From Micromonospora peucetia (GTDB taxonomy: Bacteria > Actinomycetota > Actinomycetes > Mycobacteriales > Micromonosporaceae), in the NCBI RefSeq assembly GCF_900091625.1, contig NZ_FMIC01000002.1, forward strand, positions 6,510,001-6,574,000: a stretch of DNA of 64,000 nucleotides, given 5' to 3'. The position numbers were made by a program, and so were the translations under genes. Below are positions 24,058 through 32,942 of this stretch, piece after piece. The notes beneath the pieces are model-generated. The model was given only the letters and a program-made list of their open reading frames with translations. It was not told the origin of the DNA and ran no database searches. The stretch's first letter is position 1, and each line of letters opens with the position of its first letter.

Positions 24058-25076
24058 CACACGACCTCCAGGGCGCACGTGTTCAGGCCGGAGCCGACCC
24101 CCATGCACAACACCCGGTCACCGGAGTTGAGCGATTCGGCGTGGTGGGCCAGGGTCAACGGCAGCGACGCCGGGCCGACGTTTCCCAACAGCGGGAACGT
24201 CTCCGGGACCTTCCGAGTGTCAAGGCCGAGCCGGTTGACGACGCCGTGCGTGTGGGCCACCGAGACCTGATGCATCACGTAGAGGTCCATGTTCTGCCAG
24301 TCCCACGACCCGGCGTGCGCCCAGGTCGCCTCAGCGAGGTCCAGACCCGCGTCGAGTAGGCCCTTCGCGTCGGTACGCATCCGCGTGTTGTCCCCGACAC
24401 ACAGATCATGGTGTTGTGTCGCCGCCCTGCCCACACCGCCGACCAGTCGGTGACCCTGTTTGTGGGCGTCTGCGGTAGCCAGCACCATCGCGGCCGCGCC
24501 CGAACCGAGGGTCAACGTGGCGAACTGCTCCCGGACGTCGTCCAGGGTGGAGTCGAAGCTGCGTAGCCGCTCGATCGTCGCCTGTTGGGCCTCGCGGGAA
24601 CTCTCTCCCGCCACGATCAACGCATATCGGATCTGTCCGGCGTCGATCATGTTGGCCGCAACCTGGATCCCGTTGACGAACCCGAGGCAGGCGTTGGCGA
24701 TGTCGAAGTTCAATGCCGACGGCGGCAGTTCGAGGGAGTGGTGGATAGCTACCGCCGTCGATGGCTCCAGATGCGCTCGAGACACGGACGTGTTGATCAG
24801 CAGGCCGACGTCCCGCGCGTCGACACCCGCCTCCGACAGCGCCTTGGCCCCAGCCATCGCCGCCGCGTCGGCGAAGCCGAAGCCCTCCGGCCACCAACGC
24901 CGCTCCTGGATGCCGGCAATCCGCTGAAGCATCCCCCGGCGCAGCCTCAACCGTCGGAAGGTCTCACTCAGCTGCTCGTCGAACTGATCAGAAGTGACGA
25001 TGACCGGCGCCTCCAGGGCCGCCACCGACAATATCGCTGTGTTCGTGTAGCGATACTCAGCGTTGCCATGCGTCAT
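24054..25076 (-). CDS. oleA: OleA-type thiolase (head-to-head acyl-CoA condensation)
   Basis: 340 residues, thiolase/KAS-III fold with active-site Cys130 in NACLGF, Glu104 in LEPSTA (the OleA-specific catalytic glutamate position), His in YVMHQVS and Asn in LLGNVGPAS. OleA joins two fatty acyl-CoAs by non-decarboxylative Claisen condensation to a 2-alkyl-3-keto acid. First gene of the oleA-oleBC-oleD operon. Start ATG at 25076; no clear ribosome-binding site was identified. Confidence 0.88.
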   Translation of the reverse strand: MTHGNAEYRYTNTAILSVAALEAPVIVTSDQFDEQLSETFRRLRLRRGMLQRIAGIQERRWWPEGFGFADAAAMAGAKALSEAGVDARDVGLLINTSVSRAHLEPSTAVAIHHSLELPPSALNFDIANACLGFVNGIQVAANMIDAGQIRYALIVAGESSREAQQATIERLRSFDSTLDDVREQFATLTLGSGAAAMVLATADAHKQGHRLVGGVGRAATQHHDLCVGDNTRMRTDAKGLLDAGLDLAEATWAHAGSWDWQNMDLYVMHQVSVAHTHGVVNRLGLDTRKVPETFPLLGNVGPASLPLTLAHHAESLNSGDRVLCMGVGSGLNTCALEVVW

Positions 25077-25329
25077 TCAGCCTCCATCCGTCGCCCACCC
25101 TGAGGGCTCGAAGCTATCCACTCGGTCTCCCACCCACCAATGGTCATTAGGCATCGCGGTGAACATCACTCACCTGCCCACGCCCCATCCAGCACACCTT
25201 CACCCCTTGGGGGCTCACTGTCGCAGCGAAGCTGACCGGGTGTCTGGTCGTTGAACAGGCATGTCGCTTCGCGTCCGCCAGCGAGCCCGGGAAGTTCAAA
25301 ACCCCGGCTGCATGCCCACGGTCGCGGCA

Positions 25330-25575
25330 GCGGTGGCCGCGATCAGATCGCTCAATCATCGTCGTGCGGGGCGGCCACCGGTCGGCGAGCGCACCGGCTG
25401 GCAGACCGAGGATCAGCCACGGTGACCAGCTCGCCGCCGCTAGGATTTCCATCCAGCCCGGACCGGCATCCAGCTGCGTGGCCGCGAACAGCGACAGCAG
25501 CGTCGCCGTGGTCGCGGTACCGAACAGGCTGACGGCTTCACCGAACCAGAAGACTCGGAAGGCGCGAGGGAGACG
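25330..25575 (-). pseudogene. MFS transporter, N-terminal fragment
   Basis: The minus strand reads FRVFWFGEAVSLFGTATT, FAATQLDAGPGWMEILAAAS and LILGLPAGALADRWPPRTT: the first two membrane helices and the GxLADRxxRR loop A of a drug-type MFS permease. The frame stops after about 80 codons and no further helices follow. It overlaps the strong hairpin at 25566-25594 and is a remnant. The rest of 25077-25330 shows no gene. Confidence 0.7.
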
Positions 25576-25594
25576 GGGGACGCCCGTCTCCCTC
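25566..25594 (-). terminator. Hairpin downstream of aldo/keto reductase
   Basis: GAGGGAGACGGG (25566-25577) and CCCGTCTCCCTC (25583-25594) make a perfect 12-bp, very GC-rich stem with a 5-nt loop, 34 bases past the stop of the minus-strand aldo/keto reductase gene. No U-run. Most likely its terminator. Confidence 0.72.
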
Positions 25595-25627
25595 GATTCA
25601 AATTCTGGCCCACCACTATCAGCTCGC

Positions 25628-26677
25628 TCAGGCCGCGGCGCGGTCGGTGAGTGGGCGGCGACGTAGTGCGGTGTCGGTCAGTGAACGCGGGGGCAAGGGA
25701 GCGTTGGGGTTGTACAGGTTGGTCCCGGGCGGCACGATCTCGTCGATTCGGTCGAGGGTCGCATCGTCCAGGGTTAGCGCGGCGCCCTTGAGGAGATCCT
25801 CCAGCTGCGGCATGGTCCGCGGTCCGATGATCGCCGAGGTGACGGCCGGGTGGGCCACGGTGAACGCAATGGCGAGCTGCGGAAGGGTGCAGCCGATGTC
25901 TTCCGCGAGTTCGACGAGCTGCTCGACGACGTCGAGCTTGGCGGCGTTTTCCGCGATCGTGGGATCGAATCGTTCCGGCCGGATTGTGGGACGGCCGGTT
26001 GACAGGTCGATGGGCTGGTTCTTGCGGTACTTGCCGGTGAGGAACCCGAAAGCCAGTGGGCTCCAGACCAGCACACCCATGCCGTAGCGCTGGCAGACGG
26101 GCAGGACCGCGGCCTCGATCCCGCGGGCCAGGATCGAATACGGCGGCTGCTCGGTGCGGAAGCGTCCGAGGCCACGACGCTCGGAGACCTGATGCGCCTC
26201 GACGATCTCCTCAGCCGGGAACGTCGAGCAGCCGAAAGCGCGGATCTTCCCCTCGCGCACGAGGTCGCTGAGCACCGAGAGCGTCTCCTCGATGTCGGTC
26301 GAGTCATCGGGGCGGTGGACCTGGTAGAGGTCGATCCAGTCGGTGTTCAGGCGCCTGAGGCTGTCCTCAACCGCCTTGAGGATCCAACGCCGCGAGTTTC
26401 CACTGCGATTACGGCCCTCGCCCATCTGAAAGTGCACCTTGGTGGCCAATACAACGTCGTCACGGCGCCCCCGCAGCGCCTTGCCCACGATCTCCTCGGA
26501 CTCTCCCTGTCCGTACATGTCGGCGGTGTCAACGAAATTGATCCCCTGGTCGTGGGCGGCGTGGATGATGCGGACGCAATCGTCGTGGTCGGAGTTGCAG
26601 CCATCCTGGAACATCATGGTCCCGAGGCAGTAGGCACTGACTTCGATACCGGTACCGCCGAGGGCGCGATAGCGCAT
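25628..26677 (-). CDS. Aldo/keto reductase
   Basis: 349 residues, TIM-barrel AKR. The catalytic set is visible: Asp in FVDTADMYG with its Tyr near 55-60, Lys in LATKVHF near 84 and His in YQVHRPDD near 122; the C-terminal NADPH-binding part includes IIGPRTMPQLED. Yeast-type beta-subunit/Tas-like group acting on aldehydes and ketones. Its promoter has the MerR architecture (26742-26772) and the divergent gene is a MerR regulator, so it is probably induced by that regulator's ligand. Confidence 0.88.
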   Translation of the reverse strand: MRYRALGGTGIEVSAYCLGTMMFQDGCNSDHDDCVRIIHAAHDQGINFVDTADMYGQGESEEIVGKALRGRRDDVVLATKVHFQMGEGRNRSGNSRRWILKAVEDSLRRLNTDWIDLYQVHRPDDSTDIEETLSVLSDLVREGKIRAFGCSTFPAEEIVEAHQVSERRGLGRFRTEQPPYSILARGIEAAVLPVCQRYGMGVLVWSPLAFGFLTGKYRKNQPIDLSTGRPTIRPERFDPTIAENAAKLDVVEQLVELAEDIGCTLPQLAIAFTVAHPAVTSAIIGPRTMPQLEDLLKGAALTLDDATLDRIDEIVPPGTNLYNPNAPLPPRSLTDTALRRRPLTDRAAA

Positions 26678-26741
26678 GGTGATGATTCCCTTACTGGTTC
26701 AGCCGTGATTGCAGAGCGACAGAAGCGTCGATCGCAGGGGA

Positions 26742-26772
26742 ACCCTAGGATCTAGAGTCAGCTCTAGGTCAA
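26742..26772 (-). promoter_or_regulatory. MerR-type promoter with 19-bp spacer and operator
   Basis: On the minus strand TTGACC (-35, 26772-26767) and TAGGGT (-10, 26747-26742) are separated by exactly 19 bp. The spacer carries the palindrome CTAGAG-ctga-CTCTAG (26752-26767 on the forward strand). An over-long 19-bp spacer with the dyad between the two hexamers is the diagnostic layout of MerR-family-activated promoters. Confidence 0.75.
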
Positions 26773-26790
26773 GCCGCTAACCTGCACGGT

Positions 26791-27267
26791 ATGGCTGAGG
26801 TCACCACAAGTCTGAGCATCGGGCAGGTCGCCGAACGCACCGGCTTGAGCGTCCACGCGCTGCGCTTCTACGAGCACGAGGGCCTCTTCGTCAACCCTGT
26901 GCGGCGCGGACCTGGCGGGCGCCGCGTCTACAGCCAGGATGACGTGGACTGGCTCACCGTCTGCATCATCTTGCGCGCCTCCGGCATGCCCCTGCCCGCG
27001 CTACGCCGATACGCCGACCTCGTCCGGCAAGGAGCCGGAAACGAGGAAGAACGACTCACGCTTATGCGCGAGCACCAAGCTCACGTCACCGCCCAGATCG
27101 GCAAGCTCGCCGAGTGCCTGGACCTGATCAGGTTCAAGGTCGGGGTGTATGAGGACCTCCTCGACCCAGACAGCGCCGGCGACCACCAATGTCACGCTCC
27201 GATCCCTTCGGCACCAGCGCAGGCGACCGAGATCCGCATCGGCTACGCGCGAGTGTCGGGCTCCTGA
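26791..27267 (+). CDS. MerR-family regulator with a resolvase-derived C-terminal tail
   Basis: 158 residues. N-terminal MerR winged helix (LSIGQVAERTGLSVHALRFY) and a coiled dimerisation helix to about 125. The last ten codons (TEIRIGYARVSGS) are not MerR: RIGYARVS is the first beta strand of serine resolvases, including the catalytic-Ser motif. So the 3' end appears to have been replaced by the start of a resolvase gene from the adjoining Tn3 relic. DNA-binding and dimerisation parts look intact. Divergent regulator of the aldo/keto reductase. Confidence 0.82.
   Translation: MAEVTTSLSIGQVAERTGLSVHALRFYEHEGLFVNPVRRGPGGRRVYSQDDVDWLTVCIILRASGMPLPALRRYADLVRQGAGNEEERLTLMREHQAHVTAQIGKLAECLDLIRFKVGVYEDLLDPDSAGDHQCHAPIPSAPAQATEIRIGYARVSGS
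27229..27267 (+). mobile_element. Serine resolvase start, remnant
   Basis: IRIGYARVSGS followed by a stop matches the universal N-terminus of Tn3-type serine resolvases (RxGYARVS). Only this strand remains, fused in frame to the MerR gene. It marks one boundary of the Tn3 debris that continues to about 28694. Confidence 0.55.
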
Positions 27268-27635
27268 ACACGGCGCCGTGCGGCTGACGCCACCAGTGCC
27301 GACGTCATCCTGCTGATGCGCGCCCAACTACGTCACCAGCTACGTGCCGGACGCCTCGCCCGACCTGTGGCAGCGATACCTTGCCATCATCTTCGACGGC
27401 CTACGCCCACCCGCTGCCCCACCCGCCGTCAGTCGCTCCTTGACGCCCCACCACAGAGCCGGACCGCCACTACCTGCTGACGCCTCTGGCGGCTGCTCGG
27501 CGCTCACAAGGGAACGGAAACCTCGGCCGCAACTGATTGAGCACATCGACAGGCACCGTCATGGACATGTCCACGACGCAACATCGCCGACGAACCCACC
27601 AACCGATCAGCTGACCCAAGATAAACGGTGAGGTG
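27268..27635. other. Gene-free stretch with a TetR-tail remnant
   Basis: There is no intact gene. On the plus strand around 27344-27430 the reading PDLWQRYLAIIFDGLRP resembles the last helix of TetR-family regulators (xLWxRYLALxLDGLRP) and then loses similarity. The rest is non-coding debris between the resolvase remnant and the Tn3 transposase relic. Confidence 0.4.
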
Positions 27636-28694
27636 ATGAGCTGGGAGCCGCAGTTCCCGGCCGCGTTCACCGCGGCGTCCGGCGGCGAGGCCCGGCTGGC
27701 CGACCTGCACGTCACGATCGCGGCCGCGCTGACCGCGCACGCCCTCAATGTCGGCTACAGCCCGGTGGTGTCCAGGGCGCCGGCGCTGACGAGGTCCCGG
27801 ATCGGCCACGTCGACCAGAACTACCTGCGGGCCGAGACGTATGCGGCGGCGAACGCCCCGCTGATCGTGGCGCAGTCAGGTATCGAGCTGGCCCAGGCGT
27901 GGGGCGGCGGCCTGGTCGCCGCGGTGGACGGCATCCGGTTCGTGGTGCCGGTCCGCACGATCAACGCCCGGCCGAACCCGAAATACTTCGGGCGCCGGCG
28001 CGGTACGACCTGGCCTGCTGCGCCTGCTCGGCTTCGACTACCGGCCCCAACTGGCCGACCTGCCCGACACCAAGCTGTGGCGCATCGACCAGACGACCGA
28101 CTACGGGCCATTGAACGCGACCGCGCGGGGCCGCATCGACCTCGGCCGGGTACGCCGGCACTGGCCGGACATCCTGCGGCTGGTCGGCTCCATCCACACC
28201 GGCGCGGTCAGCGCCTACGACGCGATGCGGATGCCGCAGCACGGCGGGCAGCCCACCCAGCTCGGCGACGCACTGGCCCACTTCGGCAGGATCTTCAAGA
28301 CGCTGCACGTGCTCGCCTACGTCGACACGGCCGACTACCGCCGCGACATCAAGAGCATCCGCAACCTGCAGGAGAGCCAGCACAGCCTCGCCCGGCATGT
28401 CTTCCACAGCCGCAAAGGGCAGTTACAGCGCGCCTACACCGAGGGCATGGAAGACCAGTCGGCGCGCTCGGCCTGGTCCTCAACTGCATCACCCTGTGGA
28501 ACACCGTCTATCTGGACGCCGCCCTGACCCGGCTACGCGCCGACGGCTACCCGGTGCTGGACACCGACGTGAAGCGACTCTCGCCGTACATCAGCGCCCA
28601 CATCAACGTCCACAGCCATTACTCGTTCCACCTGCCCGACCTCGGCGACCAACGCCGACGCCCGCTGCGAGACCCCGAAGCCAACGACGACTAG
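27636..28694 (+). pseudogene. Tn3-family transposase (TnpA), C-terminal relic
   Basis: Recognisable TnpA catalytic-domain pieces occur in order: VVPVRTINARPNPKYFGR, then, after a loss of roughly 60 residues and a frame change near 28000, LLGFDYRPQLADLPDTKLWR, FGRIFKTLHVLAYVDTADYR and RHVFHSRKGQLQRAY; a second shift near 28460 gives LGLVLNCITLWNTVYLDAAL and LSPYISAHINVHSHYSF. The N-terminal ~600 residues are absent. Clearly inactive. Confidence 0.82.
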
Positions 28695-28727
28695 CGACCA
28701 GCCTGTTCCGGGGGCACAAAGGAACCG

Positions 28728-28744
28728 GATAACGGACCGTTATC
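28728..28744. repeat. Palindrome GATAACGG-A-CCGTTATC
   Basis: A perfect 8-bp inverted repeat with one central base lies 34 bases after the Tn3 transposase relic and about 190 bases before the quinone-reductase-like gene. It may be part of a transposon end or an operator for the downstream gene; I cannot decide. Confidence 0.4.
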
Positions 28745-28930
28745 GGGTTTGAACGTGGCGTGGGTTCAAGCAGGGGCTTGTTGGAGCGGGGTAGATGTGC
28801 CGCCCGCCGCTCGGTTCTCTAATCACGGAGGCCGATTCTAGGAGCGCTGCCGAGGGTCTGCCCTTGACCTCTACCAAAGTTTAGGTTTCAGAATGATCTC
28901 GTTCTCATCGAGCGAGGGGCGTGATCGGTC

Positions 28931-29896
28931 ATGCGAGTTGTGCAAGTGGCGGAGTTCGGCGGTCCGGAGGTTCTTCGGATCGCGATCGTGCCCGAGGTGG
29001 CCCCGGCACCCGGCCAGGTCGTCGTCGACGTCGAGGCCGCCGGGGTGCTGTCGATCGACACCGTGATCCGCAGCGGGCAGGGCGGTGAGATCTTCCAGGT
29101 GCAGCCACCGTACGTGCCCGGGGTCGGCGCGGCCGGGCAGGTCAGCGCGGTGGGCGAGGGCATCGACCGGGAGTGGGTCGGGCGGCGGGTTCTCGCCGAT
29201 GTCGAAAACGGCGCGTACGCCGAGCGGGTCACCACCGAGCTGGAGAACCTCATCCCGATCCCGGACGGCTTGGAGACGCGGGACGCGGTGGCGTTGCTGC
29301 ACGACGGCGCCGGGGCGCTGTCCGTCTTCGACCGAGTCGACGTTCAGCCCGGCGCGACCGTGCTGGTGCAACCGGCCGCCGGTGGCCTCGGTAGCGGGCT
29401 GGTGCAGCTCGCCAGCGCCGCCGGAGCCCGTGTCATCGGCGCCGCCCGCGGCTCCCACAAACTCAAGGTCGTCGAGGAACTCGGCGCCGACCTGGTGGTC
29501 GACTACACCATGCCCGACTGGATCGATCAGATCGGCAGCGTGAACGTGGTATTCGACGGCGTCGGCGGTGACCTCGGTCGGACCGTGTTCGCAAGGGTGG
29601 CACGCGGCGGCACGTACTCCAATTACGGATTCGCCGGCGGCGGATTCACCGAGATCGACCGAGACCAGGCGGCGCGGCGCGGGGTGACGGTGATCGGGAT
29701 GGAGCAGCTCGTCGAGGGCCAGCCGCACCGACAGAAGTGGGCCCGGCGGGTGCTGGAGGAGGCGGCAGCCGGCCGGATCCGCCCGGTCATCGGCCAGACC
29801 TATCCCTTGGAACGCGCCGCCGACGCTCACACCGCCCTGGAGAACCGCGACACCATCGGGAAGACCCTGCTTCTTGTCCGACCCGGAGGCTCATGA
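28931..29896 (+). CDS. Zinc-independent MDR oxidoreductase (quinone oxidoreductase-like)
   Basis: 321 residues. GroES-like N-terminus (MRVVQVAEFGGPEVL), nucleotide-binding domain with LVQPAAGGLGSGLVQLASAAG near 145, no Zn-binding Cys cluster. Typical NADPH:quinone reductase / crotonyl-reductase-like medium-chain dehydrogenase. It stands alone on the plus strand; a decayed TetR gene on the opposite strand immediately downstream could once have regulated it. Confidence 0.85.
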   Translation: MRVVQVAEFGGPEVLRIAIVPEVAPAPGQVVVDVEAAGVLSIDTVIRSGQGGEIFQVQPPYVPGVGAAGQVSAVGEGIDREWVGRRVLADVENGAYAERVTTELENLIPIPDGLETRDAVALLHDGAGALSVFDRVDVQPGATVLVQPAAGGLGSGLVQLASAAGARVIGAARGSHKLKVVEELGADLVVDYTMPDWIDQIGSVNVVFDGVGGDLGRTVFARVARGGTYSNYGFAGGGFTEIDRDQAARRGVTVIGMEQLVEGQPHRQKWARRVLEEAAAGRIRPVIGQTYPLERAADAHTALENRDTIGKTLLLVRPGGS

Positions 29897-29898
29897 AG

Positions 29899-30060
29899 CC
29901 CGCCGGCTGAGGGTAATGAAGATGTGGTCGACCAGACGGCGGGTCAGCTCCTGGTACACGCGTTCGCGCTGACCAGGGCGCGGAAGAAGAGGGTTGCCGG
30001 TATCACCTGCCACAGCAGGTCGATGTCGACGTCGGCGGACAACTCGCCCCGGGCGGATCG
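29899..30060 (-). pseudogene. TetR regulator, C-terminal remnant
   Basis: Minus strand reads RGELSADVDIDLLWQVIPAT and LFFRALVS, a standard TetR ligand-domain ending, then a one-base slip changes the frame to ELTRRLVDHIF and a stop. The N-terminal DNA-binding part is missing, cut off where the integrase fragment starts at about 30069. Confidence 0.6.
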
Positions 30061-30068
30061 CGGCGCGG

Positions 30069-30506
30069 CTGCGGGTGATCCGGGCGTTCGCCGATCATGC
30101 CGGGGGCTACCCGTGGCAGTGGCTTCCGCAGATGGTCGACGAGTGGAGCATGGATCTGCGGTCGGTGCGCGGGCTGCGTCGGTCGACGCTGCGGGGTTAC
30201 CAGGAGGCCGTCCGGCTGTTCTGCGACTACCTGACCGATCCGGCCTACGACTGGGCGGCCGAGTGCCAGCAGCGGTTCGGCTCGCACCCGGTGCAGGTCT
30301 GCCACGAGTGGAACACCGCAGTTCATGTGCAGGAGGGCGAGGCCGATCCGGCGAAGCGGGCCTTTACGGTCGTCGAGTTGCAGGCGTTGTTCGACTACGC
30401 CGACGAGCAGGTCACCCGTATCCGTGGAGTGGGTCGTAAGGGCTGGTTGCCGGCGTTTCGGGACGCGACGCTGCTGAAGGTCGCCTACGGCTACGGGCTG
30501 CGCCGT
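30069..30506 (+). pseudogene. Tyrosine recombinase (integrase), N-terminal fragment
   Basis: About 145 codons of a phage-integrase-like protein: a core-binding SAM-like domain (TLRGYQEAVRLFCDYLTDPA), then TVVELQALFDYADEQV and LLKVAYGYGLRR, the strand and helix carrying the first catalytic Arg. Just after that Arg the sequence switches to an inverted IS256 transposase start, so the catalytic box II is lost. Confidence 0.78.
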
Positions 30507-30656
30507 CTTGGTCAACTGCTTCAACAGCCCGTCCGGACCCGTCAACGACAAGCCCTGCTCCTTCGCCGCCCGAACCAACTCGGCGGCAGCCTTCGCCTCC
30601 GCCGACGGCTCGGGCCGCTTCTTGCGTCCGGTCTGGTCGTTCAGTGTCGCGGTCAT
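30507..30656 (-). pseudogene. IS256-family transposase, N-terminal fragment
   Basis: MTATLNDQTGRKKRPEPSAE followed by AAKEQGLSLTGPDGLLKQLT is the conserved start of actinobacterial IS256 (Mutator) transposases. It stops being recognisable at about 30504, in the middle of the LTK helix, where it meets the integrase fragment. The 180 bases upstream to 30837 would be the IS end and contain no gene. Confidence 0.78.
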
Positions 30657-30837
30657 CACGGCACCCTCCTCACCAGGCACAACGCCCGGCAGGTCAGGCC
30701 GGAAACACCTTTAGATCCACAGACCCGCGGCGCGTTCGGACTTACCTTTCGGGTGCGTCGTGGGCGCTGTCCGTTCGCGGCCGAGTTGGCAAAGTGGCCG
30801 CACTGACCACGGTCTGGATCCCTGCACGGGTCGCCGG

Positions 30838-31881
30838 TCAGCCGCGTGTGTCGAGCGGGACGTGCAGCGAGAGGTGCGAGGACAGGGCGCGGAGGAAGTC
30901 CGGGGTGTCGAAGACCGCGCCCGCGGAGGCGACGCCGGTGGTCCTGGTCCGGCCGGTGAGGATGCGGTCGACGGCCTCCACCGCGAGCGGCGCGCTGATG
31001 GCGTAGATGTCCTGACCGGCGGCGACCACGCGGCGTTCCGCTCCGCCGGAGCGGACGAGGACGTCGACGACGAAGGTCTGCGCGGAGCGGCCGCGCTCGT
31101 CGACGGCGGTCGGTGCCGAGGCGTCAGGAGCGGACAGGTCCGCGGCCGCCTTGGCGGTCATGTAGGTGCGCACCTCCGGGATGGCCAGGTGGCTGGGAAT
31201 GGTGACGACGTCGGCCATGGTGAACTCTCCGATGACGCTCTGGGGGCCGAGCGGAGCCGGGAAGGGCCACTCCAGGGTCGGCAGAGTGTCGTCGTGGTAC
31301 TCCAGCCGTCCGCCGGTGTAGCGGACACGGCGGCCACCCCGTCGCTGCCCCGAGACCGCGCCCGCAACACGCGTCCCGGCGGTGGGGTGCCAACTGCTCA
31401 GGCCGTAGGCGATGTGCGCCTCGTCCGCCGCCGTCCAGTCGCCCATCGCGGTGGTGACCAACAGGTCGCCGAGGCCGCCGTAGAAGGCCATCGCAGGGAC
31501 CACCACGGTGCCCGCGGCGCGGGCGCGCTCCGCGAAGTGCGCGAACGTGTCAAGGTTCGCCTCGATCTCGGCCGCCACGTCGACATACGGGATGCCGGCG
31601 CGCAGCGCCGCCTCGACCAGCGGGGCTGCGGTCGTGGCGAAAGGCCCGGCGCAGTTGATCACGGCGGCCGCGCCGTTCAGCGCGCGGTCGAGCGAGGCTG
31701 GATCGTCGACCGACGCCTGCCGCGCCTCGAGCCCCGGTTGGGCCTGCGCCAGCGCCAGCAGCTTGTCCTCGTCGCGACCGAGGAGCAGCGGGACGTATCC
31801 GCGCTCGCGCAACTCCGCGACCACGAACCGCCCGGTGTGCCCGTAGGCCCCGAACACTGCCACGTTCCGACCTGATCCCAT
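30838..31881 (-). CDS. Saccharopine-dehydrogenase-like NAD(P)-binding oxidoreductase
   Basis: 347 residues from the ATG at 31881 (GGAG 7 nt upstream; earlier ATGs lack a site). N-terminal Rossmann motif VAVFGAYGHTGRFV, then VINCAGPFATTAAPL and GIPYVDVAAEI, the pattern of saccharopine-dehydrogenase-like/trans-acting enoyl reductase family proteins. Substrate unknown. It is divergent from the GlxA/AraC regulator, so probably under its control. Confidence 0.82.
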   Translation of the reverse strand: MGSGRNVAVFGAYGHTGRFVVAELRERGYVPLLLGRDEDKLLALAQAQPGLEARQASVDDPASLDRALNGAAAVINCAGPFATTAAPLVEAALRAGIPYVDVAAEIEANLDTFAHFAERARAAGTVVVPAMAFYGGLGDLLVTTAMGDWTAADEAHIAYGLSSWHPTAGTRVAGAVSGQRRGGRRVRYTGGRLEYHDDTLPTLEWPFPAPLGPQSVIGEFTMADVVTIPSHLAIPEVRTYMTAKAAADLSAPDASAPTAVDERGRSAQTFVVDVLVRSGGAERRVVAAGQDIYAISAPLAVEAVDRILTGRTRTTGVASAGAVFDTPDFLRALSSHLSLHVPLDTRG

Positions 31882-31982
31882 GTCTGCTCCCGCGTGCTCG
31901 AAGTGATCCACTGCGGAAATCCTGTCCCCGTTTGCCCATCGGTGCCAGTGTCCGGAACGACATGACCCGTACAATTCCCGAC

Positions 31983-32930
31983 ATGAGTTCTGTCCCGCGT
32001 TCCGTCGCGGTCGCCGCTACCGACGGGATGCTGCACTTCGAACTGGCCCTGGCCTACGAGGTCTTCGGTTCCGCCCCGGCCGCCCTGCCAGGCCCTTGGT
32101 ACGACGTCAAGGTGTGCGGCACGCACGCCGTCCGGGTCGGCCGGTTCCTGCTGGAGCCGGACTGCGGGCTCGACCGGCTGGCGCACGCCGACACCGTGAT
32201 CGTCCCCGCCTTGGCGGACGTCGACGAGGACCCGCCGGCCGACCTGGTCAAGGCGGTGCGCGCGGCCCACGAGTCGGGCGCGCGGGTGGTCTCCCTGTGC
32301 ACGGGCGTGTTCGTGCTCGCCGCCGCCGGCCTGCTGGACGGGCTACACGCGACCACGCACTGGGCCCACACCGATGAACTGGCCGCGCGCTATCCCCGGG
32401 TGAAGGTCGACCCGGACGTGCTCTACGTCGACAACGGCAGCGTGCTCACGTCTGCGGGCAAGGCCGCAGCGATGGACCTGTGCCTGCATCTAGTCCGCCG
32501 CGACCACGGCTCGGCGATCGCCAACGTGGTCGCCCGCCGCCTGGTCGTGCCGCCCCACCGGGCCGGTGGCCAGGCCCAGTTCGTCACCACACCGGTGCCC
32601 ACCCAGGACGGCCATCCCCTGGCCGAGCTGCTCCCCTGGGTGATGCGGCGGCTGGACCAGCCGCTCACCGTGGAGGACCTGGCCTGCCAGGCGAACATGA
32701 GCTCGCGCCACCTGGCCCGCCACTTCCACTCGGTAACCGGCACCACCCCGCTGCAGTGGCTGCTGACGCAGCGGATCCGCCGCGCGCAGGAGCTGCTGGA
32801 GACCACGGACGACAGCGTCGACACCATCGCCTCGGCCGCGGGCATGGGCACGGCGACGACACTGCGCCGCCACTTCCACCGTACGATCGGCGTACCGCCG
32901 GACGCCTACCGCCGCACGTTCCGGGCGTGA
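31983..32930 (+). CDS. GlxA-type transcriptional regulator (DJ-1/PfpI + AraC)
   Basis: 315 residues from the ATG at 31983. DJ-1/PfpI domain to about 170, with the nucleophile-elbow Cys in VVSLCTGVFVLAAAGLLDG; AraC helix-turn-helix pair at the C-terminus (TVEDLACQANMSSRHLARHF, then ASAAGMGTATTLRRHFHR). TACAAT at 31970-31975 sits 7 nt before the ATG, so the transcript may be leaderless. An ATG at 31962 is in frame but overlaps that -10. Likely controls the divergent dehydrogenase gene. Confidence 0.85.
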   Translation: MSSVPRSVAVAATDGMLHFELALAYEVFGSAPAALPGPWYDVKVCGTHAVRVGRFLLEPDCGLDRLAHADTVIVPALADVDEDPPADLVKAVRAAHESGARVVSLCTGVFVLAAAGLLDGLHATTHWAHTDELAARYPRVKVDPDVLYVDNGSVLTSAGKAAAMDLCLHLVRRDHGSAIANVVARRLVVPPHRAGGQAQFVTTPVPTQDGHPLAELLPWVMRRLDQPLTVEDLACQANMSSRHLARHFHSVTGTTPLQWLLTQRIRRAQELLETTDDSVDTIASAAGMGTATTLRRHFHRTIGVPPDAYRRTFRA

Positions 32931-32942
32931 GGCTGCGGTCCT

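Noticed and set aside
25566..25594. Hairpin as part of the MFS gene
   Set aside because: The MFS frame is already a fragment; the perfect 12-bp stem just after the reductase stop is better read as a terminator.
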